Shown: positions 18,139 to 26,245 of the stretch, piece by piece
How positions within the stretch are numbered: position 1 is the stretch's first letter
How the letters are laid out: every line of letters starts with the position of its first letter
The notes under the pieces: model-generated
Databases searched by the model: none
What the model was told of the DNA's origin: nothing
The model's input: only the letters and a program-made list of their open reading frames with translations
Assembly (NCBI RefSeq): GCF_009792295.1
Contig: NZ_CP039934.1
Location: 2,748,501-2,812,500, forward strand
Source: Myroides fluvii
Lineage (GTDB): Bacteria; Bacteroidota; Bacteroidia; Flavobacteriales; Flavobacteriaceae
Direction: 5' to 3'
DNA length: 64,000 nt
Made by a program: the position numbers and the translations under genes

Positions 18139-18765
18139 TTATGTAGTTGTAGATTCTAAAACAATCAAGCGTTCTGTGCTGTTTAGTATATTGAAATGAT
18201 AGCGTTGAGCGATATATTCAAAAGTTTTTGGGGTATAAATAAAAACGTGTGTTTCATCTTTGCGGTAATACCACGATTCAAATGGAACTTGATCGACATA
18301 GAGATGAGTCATAATAAGTAATATGCCCTTTGGTTTTAGTAATTTTTTTAAATGCATGATTTCCTGATGTGGATGGTAAAAATGCTCAAAAACTTCACAG
18401 CTAAAAATATAGTCATAACGTTGATTGACATAGGATTTATCAGGATGAAAATAAGGGTCATATAAGCGGACCGCATAACCGCGATCCACTAATTGCTTGG
18501 TAATAACAGGCCCTTTGCCACAGCCAAAATCCAATCCCAACGTATTAGGCTCAAAACGCGCCAGAATTTCGTTGGTAATGGGAGAGGTGAATTTTTGATA
18601 GCCGATGTCATTTACATCGTTATTGTGAAACTCATAGTGTTGTTTCTCTTGTTCTGCTGAAAAGTAATAGCGAACATCTTTGACATAAGCAAAGCAAGTA
18701 TCACAGTGATAGTAGTGAGAATCAATTTTGTGTGTTAAGAGATTTTGACATAAGATACACTCCAT
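18139..18765 (-). CDS. Class I SAM-dependent methyltransferase with N-terminal zinc ribbon
   Basis: A 208-residue protein. The N-terminus has a likely zinc ribbon with C3-x2-C6 and C21-x2-C24. The rest is a class I methyltransferase fold with motif I LGLDFGCGKGP, a post-I acidic region (RLYDPYF) and IFSCEVFEHF. Proteins of this build often methylate small molecules or sugars, but the substrate cannot be told from sequence. It stands alone, convergent with the PorP/SprF gene, with a likely TATCTTTG promoter box just upstream. Confidence 0.85.
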   Translation of the reverse strand: MECILCQNLLTHKIDSHYYHCDTCFAYVKDVRYYFSAEQEKQHYEFHNNDVNDIGYQKFTSPITNEILARFEPNTLGLDFGCGKGPVITKQLVDRGYAVRLYDPYFHPDKSYVNQRYDYIFSCEVFEHFYHPHQEIMHLKKLLKPKGILLIMTHLYVDQVPFESWYYRKDETHVFIYTPKTFEYIAQRYHFNILNSTERLIVLESTTT

Positions 18766-18798
18766 AAAACAAAAGCACTTTAAAAAGCATTAGATTCA

Positions 18799-18806
18799 CA
18801 AAGATA
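18799..18806 (-). promoter_or_regulatory. Candidate -7 box (TATCTTTG) for the methyltransferase gene
   Basis: The minus strand reads TATCTTTG, matching the Bacteroidota consensus TAnnTTTG, 33 bases before the start codon. No clear -33 TTG is seen. Confidence 0.35.
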
Positions 18807-18888
18807 GTTGGTTTTACATGAAAACATTATAAACCAGACATAAAGAGTACGCAGTGAAAAACAAGCGATGTATCAGGATTAGAATACT

Positions 18889-19380
18889 TTATATGATTAA
18901 TTGGAACAAATGCAACAATTCCTCTTCGGGATGTATAACCTCTTTAAACGTTAAACCCAAACGAGTTAATAATTTGATAGAACTCTTATTTTCTGGTAGA
19001 ACAGTTGCATATAAAACCGAGTGCAATTGTTGCGCTTTCACTTGCTCTACAACACAATGAGCCGCTTCATAGGCATACCCCATATTCATATAGCTTGGTA
19101 AAAAAGCAAAACCAATATCGTGAGAGTCTAAATAACTTCTTTTGATGAGGGTAACAGCTCCTATTGGGGTTTGATCGCTTTTTAAACGCACAATCCAATA
19201 GGTGAATTGTGAATTGTCTAGTATAGTTTGGATATATTGCTGTGCATCCAAAGCGCTGTATATATTGCGGTTACCTATAAATTTTAACCAGCCAGGTGTA
19301 TTGACAAGTTCAATGAAAAAAGCATTGTCCTGATGATCAAGTCTAGTAAGCAACAAGCGTTGAGTTTGCATAGTCTCCAT
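18889..19380 (-). CDS. GNAT family N-acetyltransferase (RimJ/RimL type)
   Basis: A 163-residue acetyltransferase of the Acetyltransf_3 (RimJ/RimL-like) kind. It opens with the usual TQRLLLTRL and has GAVTLI, DIGFAFLPSYMNMGYAYEA (acetyl-CoA binding region) and NKSSIKLLTRLGLTF. These are seen in the sequence; the acetylated substrate is unknown. The first ATG is used, though a start at the second Met is possible. It is a lone gene on the minus strand. Confidence 0.85.
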   Translation of the reverse strand: METMQTQRLLLTRLDHQDNAFFIELVNTPGWLKFIGNRNIYSALDAQQYIQTILDNSQFTYWIVRLKSDQTPIGAVTLIKRSYLDSHDIGFAFLPSYMNMGYAYEAAHCVVEQVKAQQLHSVLYATVLPENKSSIKLLTRLGLTFKEVIHPEEELLHLFQLII

Positions 19381-19628
19381 TATTAATAATACAATTTAGT
19401 TTAGAAACCCTAAATGTACTCCTTTTATATAAAGTAATTCTCAATTTCTTGTTTTTTAAACAAGAAAGAGTGGAAGTGTTTAGTAAAAGTAAAAGATTAT
19501 GCTGTTAAAATATAGTTTAAACGAAAAATGCGTTATATCGTGTTGAAATTTAACAAATAAGACGAAGTACGATGTGGTTAGAGTTTAAAATATGTTGTAA
19601 TTTGCAAGTAGCAAAACAACGAAAAACA

Positions 19629-20057
19629 ATGAGAAAGAAAATTAATGTACTAGTGGCTTTATATTGTCTTGTTTCCTTTAATTTAAAAGCCCAAACGTTA
19701 GAAATTTACAGCAATAATAAAGCGCAAGAATATTTAGGTTGCTTGAATTGCCCATCGGAAAATAAAAATTCAGTATGGAATTCTAACGGAATTTACGGCA
19801 ATGAATACAATAAAAAGTCGATTTGGAACAAGTATGGAGTCTATGGAGATGATAAGAGTAATTTTTCACCCTGGAATTCACGCGCAGAAAAACCGCCCCT
19901 AATTAAAAAAGGCAACGAATTTTACGGTTATTTTACTTTGAATGAAATGATAGGACAGCGTGTAGAAATTAAGTTAACACGTATGTTACATGATTATTAT
20001 ATAGACATCAAACAAGATCCAACCAAATGGACGGAAATAGAAGCAAAATTGAAATAA
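19629..20057 (+). CDS. Secreted protein with SxWNxxGxYG repeats
   Basis: A 142-residue protein. An in-frame ATG lies further upstream at 19572, but the one at 19629 is preferred because it gives a proper signal peptide (MRKKINVLVALYCLVSFNLKAQ). The mature part has YLGCLNC and then two 16-residue units, SVWNSNGIYGNEYNKK and SIWNKYGVYGDDKSNF, plus a shortened third (SPWN). FYGYFTLNE follows. I have seen this SIWN/YG repeat style in small secreted proteins of unknown function; no role can be assigned. It stands alone with a weak terminator behind it. Confidence 0.75.
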   Translation: MRKKINVLVALYCLVSFNLKAQTLEIYSNNKAQEYLGCLNCPSENKNSVWNSNGIYGNEYNKKSIWNKYGVYGDDKSNFSPWNSRAEKPPLIKKGNEFYGYFTLNEMIGQRVEIKLTRMLHDYYIDIKQDPTKWTEIEAKLK

Positions 20058-20065
20058 AAAATAAA

Positions 20066-20098
20066 AAGTGATTCCAGTTCAAGGGGTCATTTTTTTTT
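20066..20098 (+). terminator. Weak terminator after the WN/YG-repeat gene
   Basis: TGATTCC pairs with GGGGTCA including two G-T pairs, followed by eight Ts. Confidence 0.5.
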
Positions 20099-20331
20099 GC
20101 AATTCACATTGTGATTTTGACAATAGATTGAGTGTATTGATGAAAAAATAGAACAAAATAAATAGATTGAGTTAAGAGTTTTATTTGTTTGAATGATATT
20201 TGTTTGAAATTTTAAAGTATAACCCTTCGGTTTCTATTGTCAAAATGAATCCAAAATAGGGTAGATGAATGTATTTTTCGAATTATGTGCATAAAAAGCA
20301 GTAAATTGCAGATGAATTAAAAGATACTACT

Positions 20332-21573
20332 ATGTCAGGAAAAATAACTTCAGAACAAGCGATTGCTTTAGAAAATCAATACGGAGCACATAACTATCAC
20401 CCATTACCCGTTGTATTATCAAAAGGAGAAGGAGTGTACGTTTGGGATGTTGAAGGGAAGAAATATTACGACTTTTTATCTGCTTATTCAGCAGTAAATC
20501 AAGGACATTGTCATCCTAGGATTATTGAGGCAATGATGAAGCAAGCCAATACGTTAATGTTGACTTCTCGTGCCTTCTACAATGATCAGTTGGGATTATA
20601 CGAAAAGAAGATTACAACGTTGATGGGATATGATAAAGTATTACCGATGAACTCTGGTGCAGAAGCAGTAGAAACAGCGTTAAAAGTTTGTCGTAAATGG
20701 GCATATGAGAAGAAGGGAATTGCTGAAAATCAAGCCAAAATAATTGTTTGTGAAAATAACTTCCACGGAAGAACAACCACAATCATCTCTTTTTCAAATG
20801 ATGAAGAAGCTAGAAAAAACTATGGTCCTTATACTGAAGGTTTTATTCGTGTAGCCTATGATAACATTGATGCTTTACGAGCAGCATTGGAAAAAGACAG
20901 CAGTACGATTGCGGGATTCTTAGTAGAGCCAATTCAAGGGGAAGCAGGTGTTTACGTTCCTCAAGCAGGATATTTAGCAGAGGCAAAATTACTGTGTGAG
21001 CAACACAATGTGTTATTCATTGCAGATGAGGTGCAAACGGGAATTGCAAGAACAGGAAAAATGTTGGCGATTCAACACGAGAATGTAAAAGCAGATATCC
21101 TAGTTTTAGGTAAAGCTTTATCTGGAGGAGCATACCCTATTTCAGCGGTATTAGCAGATGATGAAATTATGAATGTAATCAAACCAGGACAACACGGATC
21201 TACATTTGGAGGAAACCCTATGGCAGCAGCCATTGCTATTGCAGCCTTAGACGTTGTATTAGACGAGAAATTAGCAGATAATGCAGAGCGCTTAGGGCAA
21301 TTGTTCAGAAGCGAATTGACAAAGTACATTCAAACAAGTAACATCTGTACATTGGTACGCGGAAAAGGATTGTTGAATGCCATCTTAATTAACGATACAG
21401 AAGATAGTGATACGGCTTGGAATATCTGCTTGAAATTAAGAGATAACGGCTTATTAGCTAAACCAACACATGGAAATATTATTCGCTTTGCACCACCTTT
21501 AGTAATGGATGAGGAACAATTGTTGGATTGTGTTTCTATTATCGTAAAAACATTAAAAGAATTTGAGAAATAA
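20332..21573 (+). CDS. rocD: Ornithine aminotransferase
   Basis: A 413-residue PLP-dependent class III aminotransferase that converts ornithine and 2-oxoglutarate to glutamate semialdehyde and glutamate, in arginine and proline catabolism. Family features visible are YDFLSAYSAVNQGHCHP near residue 45, PMNSGAEAVETALK, the PLP-binding lysine K261 in LVLGKALSGGAYP, and HGSTFGGNPMA. The length and the N-terminal NYHPLPVVLSKGEG are typical of RocD rather than of acetylornithine aminotransferase. It is cytosolic. The gene has its own 274-base upstream gap; pncA follows 60 bases downstream. Confidence 0.95.
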   Translation: MSGKITSEQAIALENQYGAHNYHPLPVVLSKGEGVYVWDVEGKKYYDFLSAYSAVNQGHCHPRIIEAMMKQANTLMLTSRAFYNDQLGLYEKKITTLMGYDKVLPMNSGAEAVETALKVCRKWAYEKKGIAENQAKIIVCENNFHGRTTTIISFSNDEEARKNYGPYTEGFIRVAYDNIDALRAALEKDSSTIAGFLVEPIQGEAGVYVPQAGYLAEAKLLCEQHNVLFIADEVQTGIARTGKMLAIQHENVKADILVLGKALSGGAYPISAVLADDEIMNVIKPGQHGSTFGGNPMAAAIAIAALDVVLDEKLADNAERLGQLFRSELTKYIQTSNICTLVRGKGLLNAILINDTEDSDTAWNICLKLRDNGLLAKPTHGNIIRFAPPLVMDEEQLLDCVSIIVKTLKEFEK

Positions 21574-21633
21574 CAGAAAACATTGTGTTTTTGTTTCTTC
21601 TCTTGTTATATTTCAAAATAAAAGTAGTAACTT

Positions 21634-22248
21634 ATGAAAGCTTTACTGGTAGTCGATTTACAGCTTGATTTTTTACCTGACGGAGCTTTAGCAGTGAAAG
21701 AAGGAGATTTAATTATCCCGAGTATCAATGCAATACAAAATCGTTTTGATTTGGTTGTGGCAACCCAAGATTGGCATCCTTTGGACCATCAAAGTTTTGC
21801 CTCTCAGCATCCCAATCAACAACAGTTTGACGTGGTAACGTTGCATGGAATACCACAGGTCTTATGGCCTGATCACTGTGTGCAAGGAACGGTAGGAGCT
21901 ACATTTAGCGAAGCATGGGATAGTACAGTGGTTTCTGCTGTATTTCGAAAAGGAATGAATAAGCAGATCGACTCCTATAGTGGATTTTATGATAACAATA
22001 AAATGGATTCAACAGGGCTTCTAGGTTTTTTAAAAGATAAAAAGGTAACCGAAGTATATGTCTGTGGATTAGCTGCTGAATATTGCGTTTTTTATACGGC
22101 AATGGATGCTAAAAAGGCCGGATTTGATACTTTTTTCTTGGATTTTGCTACTAAGCCAATTTCAAAAGAAAACCTTCAACAAGCAAAGAAAACGCTGATA
22201 GAAAACGAGATTGTCATCGTCAATACGAGTGAAGAATTAAAAGTGTAA
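21634..22248 (+). CDS. pncA: Nicotinamidase
   Basis: A 204-residue isochorismatase-fold amidase that converts nicotinamide to nicotinate for NAD salvage. The catalytic triad is visible: D8 (VVDLQLDF), K106 (FRKGMN) and C151 (GLAAEYCV). The metal-site residues sit in TQDWHPLDHQSFASQH. WPDHCVQGT is also typical of PncA. The next gene begins at the base directly after the TAA, so the two are co-transcribed. Confidence 0.95.
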   Translation: MKALLVVDLQLDFLPDGALAVKEGDLIIPSINAIQNRFDLVVATQDWHPLDHQSFASQHPNQQQFDVVTLHGIPQVLWPDHCVQGTVGATFSEAWDSTVVSAVFRKGMNKQIDSYSGFYDNNKMDSTGLLGFLKDKKVTEVYVCGLAAEYCVFYTAMDAKKAGFDTFFLDFATKPISKENLQQAKKTLIENEIVIVNTSEELKV

Positions 22249-22791
22249 ATGAAAAAGTACAACGCAACCAATTTTTTTAAACATACGTATTGTGAATGGA
22301 TAGAAGTTCCATTAGAAGTAATAACAGATAAAAAACCTAATTTTAAAAGTGAGAAAGGAAGTTGCTATTTCTTTGATCAAGAAGGTATTTTTAGATATGC
22401 TAATCATTGGGGGAGAGTGGCAAATTGTAGATGGAAGTTGATCTCTGAGACACATGTAAACCAAGGCTATACCGTTGGATATGCAACTTGGTCTAGTTTT
22501 TATCCCAATGATGAAAAAGAAAATAATTACGTTATAAATGTTAATTTTTTGCAAAAAGAAGTGACGTTTAATCATTATGCAAGTCTAAACGAGAGAAATT
22601 CGTTTCGCAGAAATGCCAAAGACACGGCAAAGCGTATTAGCGAAGTTAAAAAAGTACTTCTTTCGGATGAGTGGGCGAAATACATCCCGGATTCCAATAT
22701 AGAAGAACTCAGACAATATTTAATTAACGGTCTCATCAGGACGAATAAGAGCTTGTTCGTCTTAAAACGGGAGTTTTTATCCCAATCTTGA
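22249..22791 (+). CDS. Conserved-looking protein of unknown function
   Basis: A 180-residue soluble protein with no signal peptide or membrane segment. It is rich in aromatic residues in its first half (FFKHTYCEWIEVP, YFFDQEGIFRYANHWGRVANCRW) and basic and helical in its second half. I do not recognise the family. Its ATG abuts the pncA stop with no gap, so it is translated from the same mRNA; a link to NAD salvage is only a guess from position. Confidence 0.75.
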   Translation: MKKYNATNFFKHTYCEWIEVPLEVITDKKPNFKSEKGSCYFFDQEGIFRYANHWGRVANCRWKLISETHVNQGYTVGYATWSSFYPNDEKENNYVINVNFLQKEVTFNHYASLNERNSFRRNAKDTAKRISEVKKVLLSDEWAKYIPDSNIEELRQYLINGLIRTNKSLFVLKREFLSQS

Positions 22792-22837
22792 TGAAGATAG
22801 CTAAGAAAAATAGGTAGAATTAAAAAAAGCAAAAAAG

Positions 22838-23422
22838 ATGAAAAAGATTACATTGATTGCAGCAGTATTGTTAGGAAGTATGACAATTGCACACGCACAA
22901 AAAGGAAAATTAGTAGAAACGCCAAAACTATCTGAGAAAGTTGGAGAAACACCAATCAAAAAAGGAAATTGGATTGTAGGGGGAGCTTTAGGATCTACTG
23001 GATACAGTTTTGAAGATGAGAGTTTTAATATTAATATTTCGCCAAGAGCTGGATACTTCATCTCAGACGGAATTGCGGTTGGACTTGAATTAGGTACGGG
23101 GTTTACTACGCATAAAAAGCCAATGAAAAACGAATGGAGTTACAAAGTAATGCCTTTCGTTCGTTACTATTTCCCAGAAGGAGCGAGTGAAACAGGTCGT
23201 TTCTTTGGACAAGGTGGAGTTGGTATTTCTGGAACTGATGGAGCTACAAGTGATACGTCATTTGCCTTTGCAATCAATGCTGGGTATTCTCACTTTGTAA
23301 GTCGCAATGTTGCTTTAGAAGCAATTGCAGGGTACAACTACAGTAAATCAAACCAAGCAAACGCTACCGCTCAAAATGGATTAGGTATTGCCTTTGGTTT
23401 CCAAATTTTCTTAGGAAAATAA
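22838..23422 (+). CDS. Outer-membrane beta-barrel protein
   Basis: A 194-residue porin-like barrel protein. The signal peptide ends at AHAQ. Eight or so amphipathic strands follow (GNWIVGGALGSTGYSF, ISPRAGYFISDGIAVGLELG, YKVMPFVRYYF, GLGIAFGFQIFLGK), matching the small OmpX/OmpW-like outer-membrane beta-barrel fold common in Bacteroidota. Specific function unknown. It ends upstream of the repeat cluster at 23481-24064. Confidence 0.88.
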   Translation: MKKITLIAAVLLGSMTIAHAQKGKLVETPKLSEKVGETPIKKGNWIVGGALGSTGYSFEDESFNINISPRAGYFISDGIAVGLELGTGFTTHKKPMKNEWSYKVMPFVRYYFPEGASETGRFFGQGGVGISGTDGATSDTSFAFAINAGYSHFVSRNVALEAIAGYNYSKSNQANATAQNGLGIAFGFQIFLGK

Positions 23423-23450
23423 GAAGTAGAAATTAGATTTTAATAGCATA

Positions 23451-23477
23451 AAGGGTATTTCAGCAATGGAATACCCT
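23451..23477 (+). other. Hairpin after the beta-barrel gene
   Basis: AAGGGTATT pairs with AATACCCTT around a ten-base loop. There is no long T run, so termination is possible but not certain. The repeat cluster starts straight after it. Confidence 0.5.
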
Positions 23478-23480
23478 TAT

Positions 23481-23600
23481 CTGTTATGGGTTATCAGTTA
23501 TGGGGTATCAGTTATGGGGTATCAGTTATGGTTATCGGTTATGGGTTATGGGTTATCAGTTATCAGTTATGGGTTATCAGTTATGGGTTATCAGTTATGG
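23481..23600. repeat. GTTAT(C/G) simple-sequence repeat tract
   Basis: Irregular head-to-tail copies of GGGTTATCAGTTAT and GGTTATGGGTTAT fill this stretch. Further copies lie between and after the 131-bp duplication (23691-23731 and 23820-23843). No coding sense. Confidence 0.85.
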
Positions 23601-23826
23601 ATTAATCTGATTTAAGGATACATATATTCTTTAATCGATAATCTGGCAAAAAAACAACTTGCGAAAAAACAAAAAAGCAAATCTAAAGGGTTATCGGTTA
23701 TGGGTTATGGGTTATCAGTTATGGGTTATGGATTAATCTGATTTAAGGATACATATATTCTTTAATCGATAATCTGGCAAAAAAACAACTTGCGAAAAAA
23801 CAAAAAAGCAAATCTAAAGGGTTATC
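23601..23826. repeat. 95-bp element present twice, 131 bp apart
   Basis: Copies at 23601-23695 and 23732-23826 appear identical. Each contains TTCTTTAATCGATAATCTGG followed by an A-rich run with CAAAAAAACAAC and AAAAAAGCAAA. The element is flanked by GTTATC-type repeats, so the whole was probably duplicated with them. It resembles the cores of the arrays at 48287 and 56801. Confidence 0.85.
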
Positions 23827-23878
23827 AGTTATGGGTTATCAGTAGAAAGATTATTTGTTCTTTTTTAAACGGAGATCT

Positions 23879-24064
23879 CACCCTCTCACCCTCTCATCAT
23901 CTCATCCTCATATCCTCTCATCCTCTCATCCTCTCATCCTCTCATCATCTCATCCTCTCATCATCTCATCATCTCATCATCTCATCCTCTCATCATCTCA
24001 CCCTCTCATCATCTCATCAACTCATCGCCTCACCAACTCACCGCCTCATCAACTCACCAAACAA
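23879..24064. repeat. Octanucleotide CTCATCNN array
   Basis: More than twenty head-to-tail 8-base units of the form CTCA(T/C)CNN, where NN is mostly AT, CT, AA or GC. It stops four bases before the thiN stop codon (minus strand). The spurious open frames across it (serine, histidine and leucine repeats) are not genes. A second array of the same unit is at 60052-60128. Confidence 0.9.
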
Positions 24065-24067
24065 CCA

Positions 24068-24730
24068 CTAATCCGTACATTCCATTAACAACAAATCTCC
24101 ACTTTCGTAGGTGATATTTACAATTCCATCTTCGCTCACACTATTACTAGAGCCGGTTCGTCGACCTAGTTCTAACTCTTCATTTTGCAGCGGATAATTC
24201 AAATTAGAAGTCGTAATTCCACCCGCTTTTCCAACGGGAATTAACGACAAAATAGTATCCTTAGTATACCACTTCTTGTAGGTATGTGGCAAGCGGAAAA
24301 TTTTGGAGTAATCATCGAGGATCACTATTTTCATGCTATCTCGATACTTAACTAAGGTCGTAATATTTGTAAAAGTATGATCGGCTCTTTTACCCGTAGC
24401 CCAAACTACATTGGCTGCTTTTATTCCTTTGGTTAATAAGAAATTTAACGCTTTTTCTAAATCGGTTGTTTCTTGATCAGGACTGTGCACAATTTCCAGC
24501 GGAAATTGTTTGGTTAAATATACGTTTGGATCGAATTCTCGGTCAAAATCTCCAATCAATACATCTACTTTGATATTCAGTTCGATAACGCGTTCAATCG
24601 CTTGGTCTAATACAACAATATAAGGCGACCATTCTAACAATTGATCTAATAAGTCTTGACTACAGGCTGCCCCATTGGCAATAATTAACGCAGGTTCTTG
24701 ATCATCTCGAACGATGTGATGTGAGGACAT
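24068..24730 (-). CDS. thiN: Thiamine pyrophosphokinase
   Basis: A 220-residue enzyme that transfers pyrophosphate from ATP to thiamine to give thiamine diphosphate. Family motifs in order: IANGAACSQDLLD, VVLDQAIERVIELNIKVDVLIGD with the acidic metal-binding GDFD, SPDQETTDLEKAL, and TGKRADHTFTNI, which is the TPK TGGRxDHxLxN motif. A C-terminal beta domain follows (GITTSNLNYPL, GSSNSVSE). It is cytosolic and stands alone; its 3' end abuts the octanucleotide array. Confidence 0.92.
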   Translation of the reverse strand: MSSHHIVRDDQEPALIIANGAACSQDLLDQLLEWSPYIVVLDQAIERVIELNIKVDVLIGDFDREFDPNVYLTKQFPLEIVHSPDQETTDLEKALNFLLTKGIKAANVVWATGKRADHTFTNITTLVKYRDSMKIVILDDYSKIFRLPHTYKKWYTKDTILSLIPVGKAGGITTSNLNYPLQNEELELGRRTGSSNSVSEDGIVNITYESGDLLLMECTD

Positions 24731-24828
24731 AAATTATTTCTTGTAATTTGAACGAACAAAGTAAAACAATAAATCCTACTAACGGTCTTTTTTTAGGACG
24801 AAATAATAGATAAAACACAAAATAACTT

Positions 24829-24836
24829 TATCTTTG
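24829..24836 (+). promoter_or_regulatory. Candidate -7 box (TATCTTTG) for the rhodanese gene
   Basis: Matches TAnnTTTG and lies 25 bases before the start codon. No clear TTG at the -33 position. Confidence 0.4.
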
Positions 24837-24861
24837 AAGCTATTATAACAAGTAGTAAGAA

Positions 24862-25167
24862 ATGGATTTAACACAAGAAAAATGGTGGGAACAATATCAA
24901 AAGGATAGCAATGCTGTTATTTTAGATGTTCGCACAGATGAAGAGGTAGAAGAAGTAGCAATTCCCAATGCCATGAATATTGATATCTATAAAGGACAAG
25001 GATTTTTAGATGCAGTAGAGCAATTGGATAAAACGAAGAATTATTACGTATACTGTAAAGCAGGAGGTAGAAGTAACCAAGCGTGTATGTTGATGAACCA
25101 ATTAGGGTTTGAAAATACCTTTAATTTACTTGGAGGAATTACGGAATGGGAAGGTCCAACCGTATAG
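24862..25167 (+). CDS. Single-domain rhodanese-like protein
   Basis: A 101-residue rhodanese domain with no signal peptide. The active-site loop is C65-KAGGRS, the six-residue loop of sulfur-carrying rhodaneses, preceded by VILDVRTDEEVEE (the CH2A-type motif) and followed by LLGGITEWEGP. It probably carries persulfide sulfur in the cytosol. Monocistronic, with a near-perfect terminator straight after the stop. Confidence 0.92.
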   Translation: MDLTQEKWWEQYQKDSNAVILDVRTDEEVEEVAIPNAMNIDIYKGQGFLDAVEQLDKTKNYYVYCKAGGRSNQACMLMNQLGFENTFNLLGGITEWEGPTV

Positions 25168-25192
25168 AAAGTCAACTTATGTTGACTTTTTT
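25168..25192 (+). terminator. Terminator after the rhodanese gene
   Basis: AAAGTCAAC pairs perfectly with GTTGACTTT around a TTAT loop; Ts follow. Confidence 0.88.
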
Positions 25193-25257
25193 GTTACAAT
25201 AAAAATAAAATACAAATCATTCGTGTATTTGTATCAATCCCTTACTGTCTTTATTCT

Positions 25258-26136
25258 ATGACTCATATTCATTTTATTGTTAATCCCATCTCAGGAAAAG
25301 GGAAGCACAATATTACAGAAGAACACATAAAAAAATTTTTCCCCAGCGAAAAATACCATGTTGTAGTGCATTTAACAACGCATAAAAAACACGCCATTCA
25401 ATTGACGCAATTAGCGCTCAATCAAGGTGCAACAATCATTGTTGCTTGTGGTGGAGATGGTACGATTCACGAAGTAGCAACTGAATTGGTGCACAAAGAA
25501 GTGCTTTTTGGTGTGGTACCCGTTGGCTCAGGAAATGGATTAGCCTCTAATCTAGCGATTCCCAAAGATATTGATAAGGCATTTGAGGTGATTCGAAGAG
25601 AATCTGTGATTGCGATGGATGTTGGTGTCTTAAATGGAGCGTATTTTTTTAGTAATATGGGATTTGGGATTGATGCTAGTATTATTGAGCAGTATGAAAA
25701 ATCAGGCAAGCGAAAATTGGGATCCTATATTCGAGCAGCCTTGAATTCGGCTCAACACTATCAAGCCAAGCAAATGCGCGTTACGTATAATGGTATCACA
25801 AAAGAAGTAAATCCTTTGTTGCTGTTTATCTCGAATTCGAATGAAATGGGGTACAACATGAGTTTAACGCCTAAAGCCAGTTTGACGGATGGATTGTTAG
25901 ATTATTTAATGGTACCTAAAATAGGTATCTTAAAACAATTGACCTTCGGGTTATATGTTTTACTGAAAAAAACAGAAAAATTTAGGCGAACTGATTATGT
26001 GCAAACGACAAAAATTGAGGTTGAAATTAGCAACAGCCCAAAAAATGGAGCACAAATTGATGGCGAATATTACGAATTTAATACCAATCATTTCGTAATT
26101 GAGGTTGCACAAAAAAGCTTAAAAGTTATTTGTTAG
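25258..26136 (+). CDS. Diacylglycerol kinase-family lipid kinase
   Basis: A 292-residue member of the YegS/DagK lipid kinase family. It opens with IHFIVNPISGKG; the ATP-binding GGDGTIHEV is at residues 65-73, followed by GVVPVGSGNGLASNL and later LLFISNSNEMGYN and QIDGEYYE near the end. These are the full set of family motifs. The lipid substrate (diacylglycerol, sphingoid base or other) cannot be told from sequence. Cytosolic or peripherally membrane-bound. Confidence 0.92.
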   Translation: MTHIHFIVNPISGKGKHNITEEHIKKFFPSEKYHVVVHLTTHKKHAIQLTQLALNQGATIIVACGGDGTIHEVATELVHKEVLFGVVPVGSGNGLASNLAIPKDIDKAFEVIRRESVIAMDVGVLNGAYFFSNMGFGIDASIIEQYEKSGKRKLGSYIRAALNSAQHYQAKQMRVTYNGITKEVNPLLLFISNSNEMGYNMSLTPKASLTDGLLDYLMVPKIGILKQLTFGLYVLLKKTEKFRRTDYVQTTKIEVEISNSPKNGAQIDGEYYEFNTNHFVIEVAQKSLKVIC

Positions 26137-26201
26137 GACAAAAATGGTTTTTTTATAATAAAAACAACACTTGATCGTGTAAAGAGTTATTTTAGAAAGT
26201 G

Positions 26202-26209
26202 TACATTTG
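26202..26209 (+). promoter_or_regulatory. Candidate -7 box (TACATTTG) for lpdA
   Basis: Matches TAnnTTTG, 36 bases before the preferred lpdA start. The box would put the transcript start near 26216, supporting the start at 26246 rather than the upstream in-frame ATG at 26207. Confidence 0.45.
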
Positions 26210-26245
26210 TACATCGTATATAAACATCAAAAAGTTAAAAAAAAT

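Noticed and set aside
23790..24088. Open frames of serine, leucine and histidine repeats
   Set aside because: They are translations of the octanucleotide array in several frames at once; an 8-base unit gives periodic peptides in every frame. No start-site or codon evidence supports a gene.
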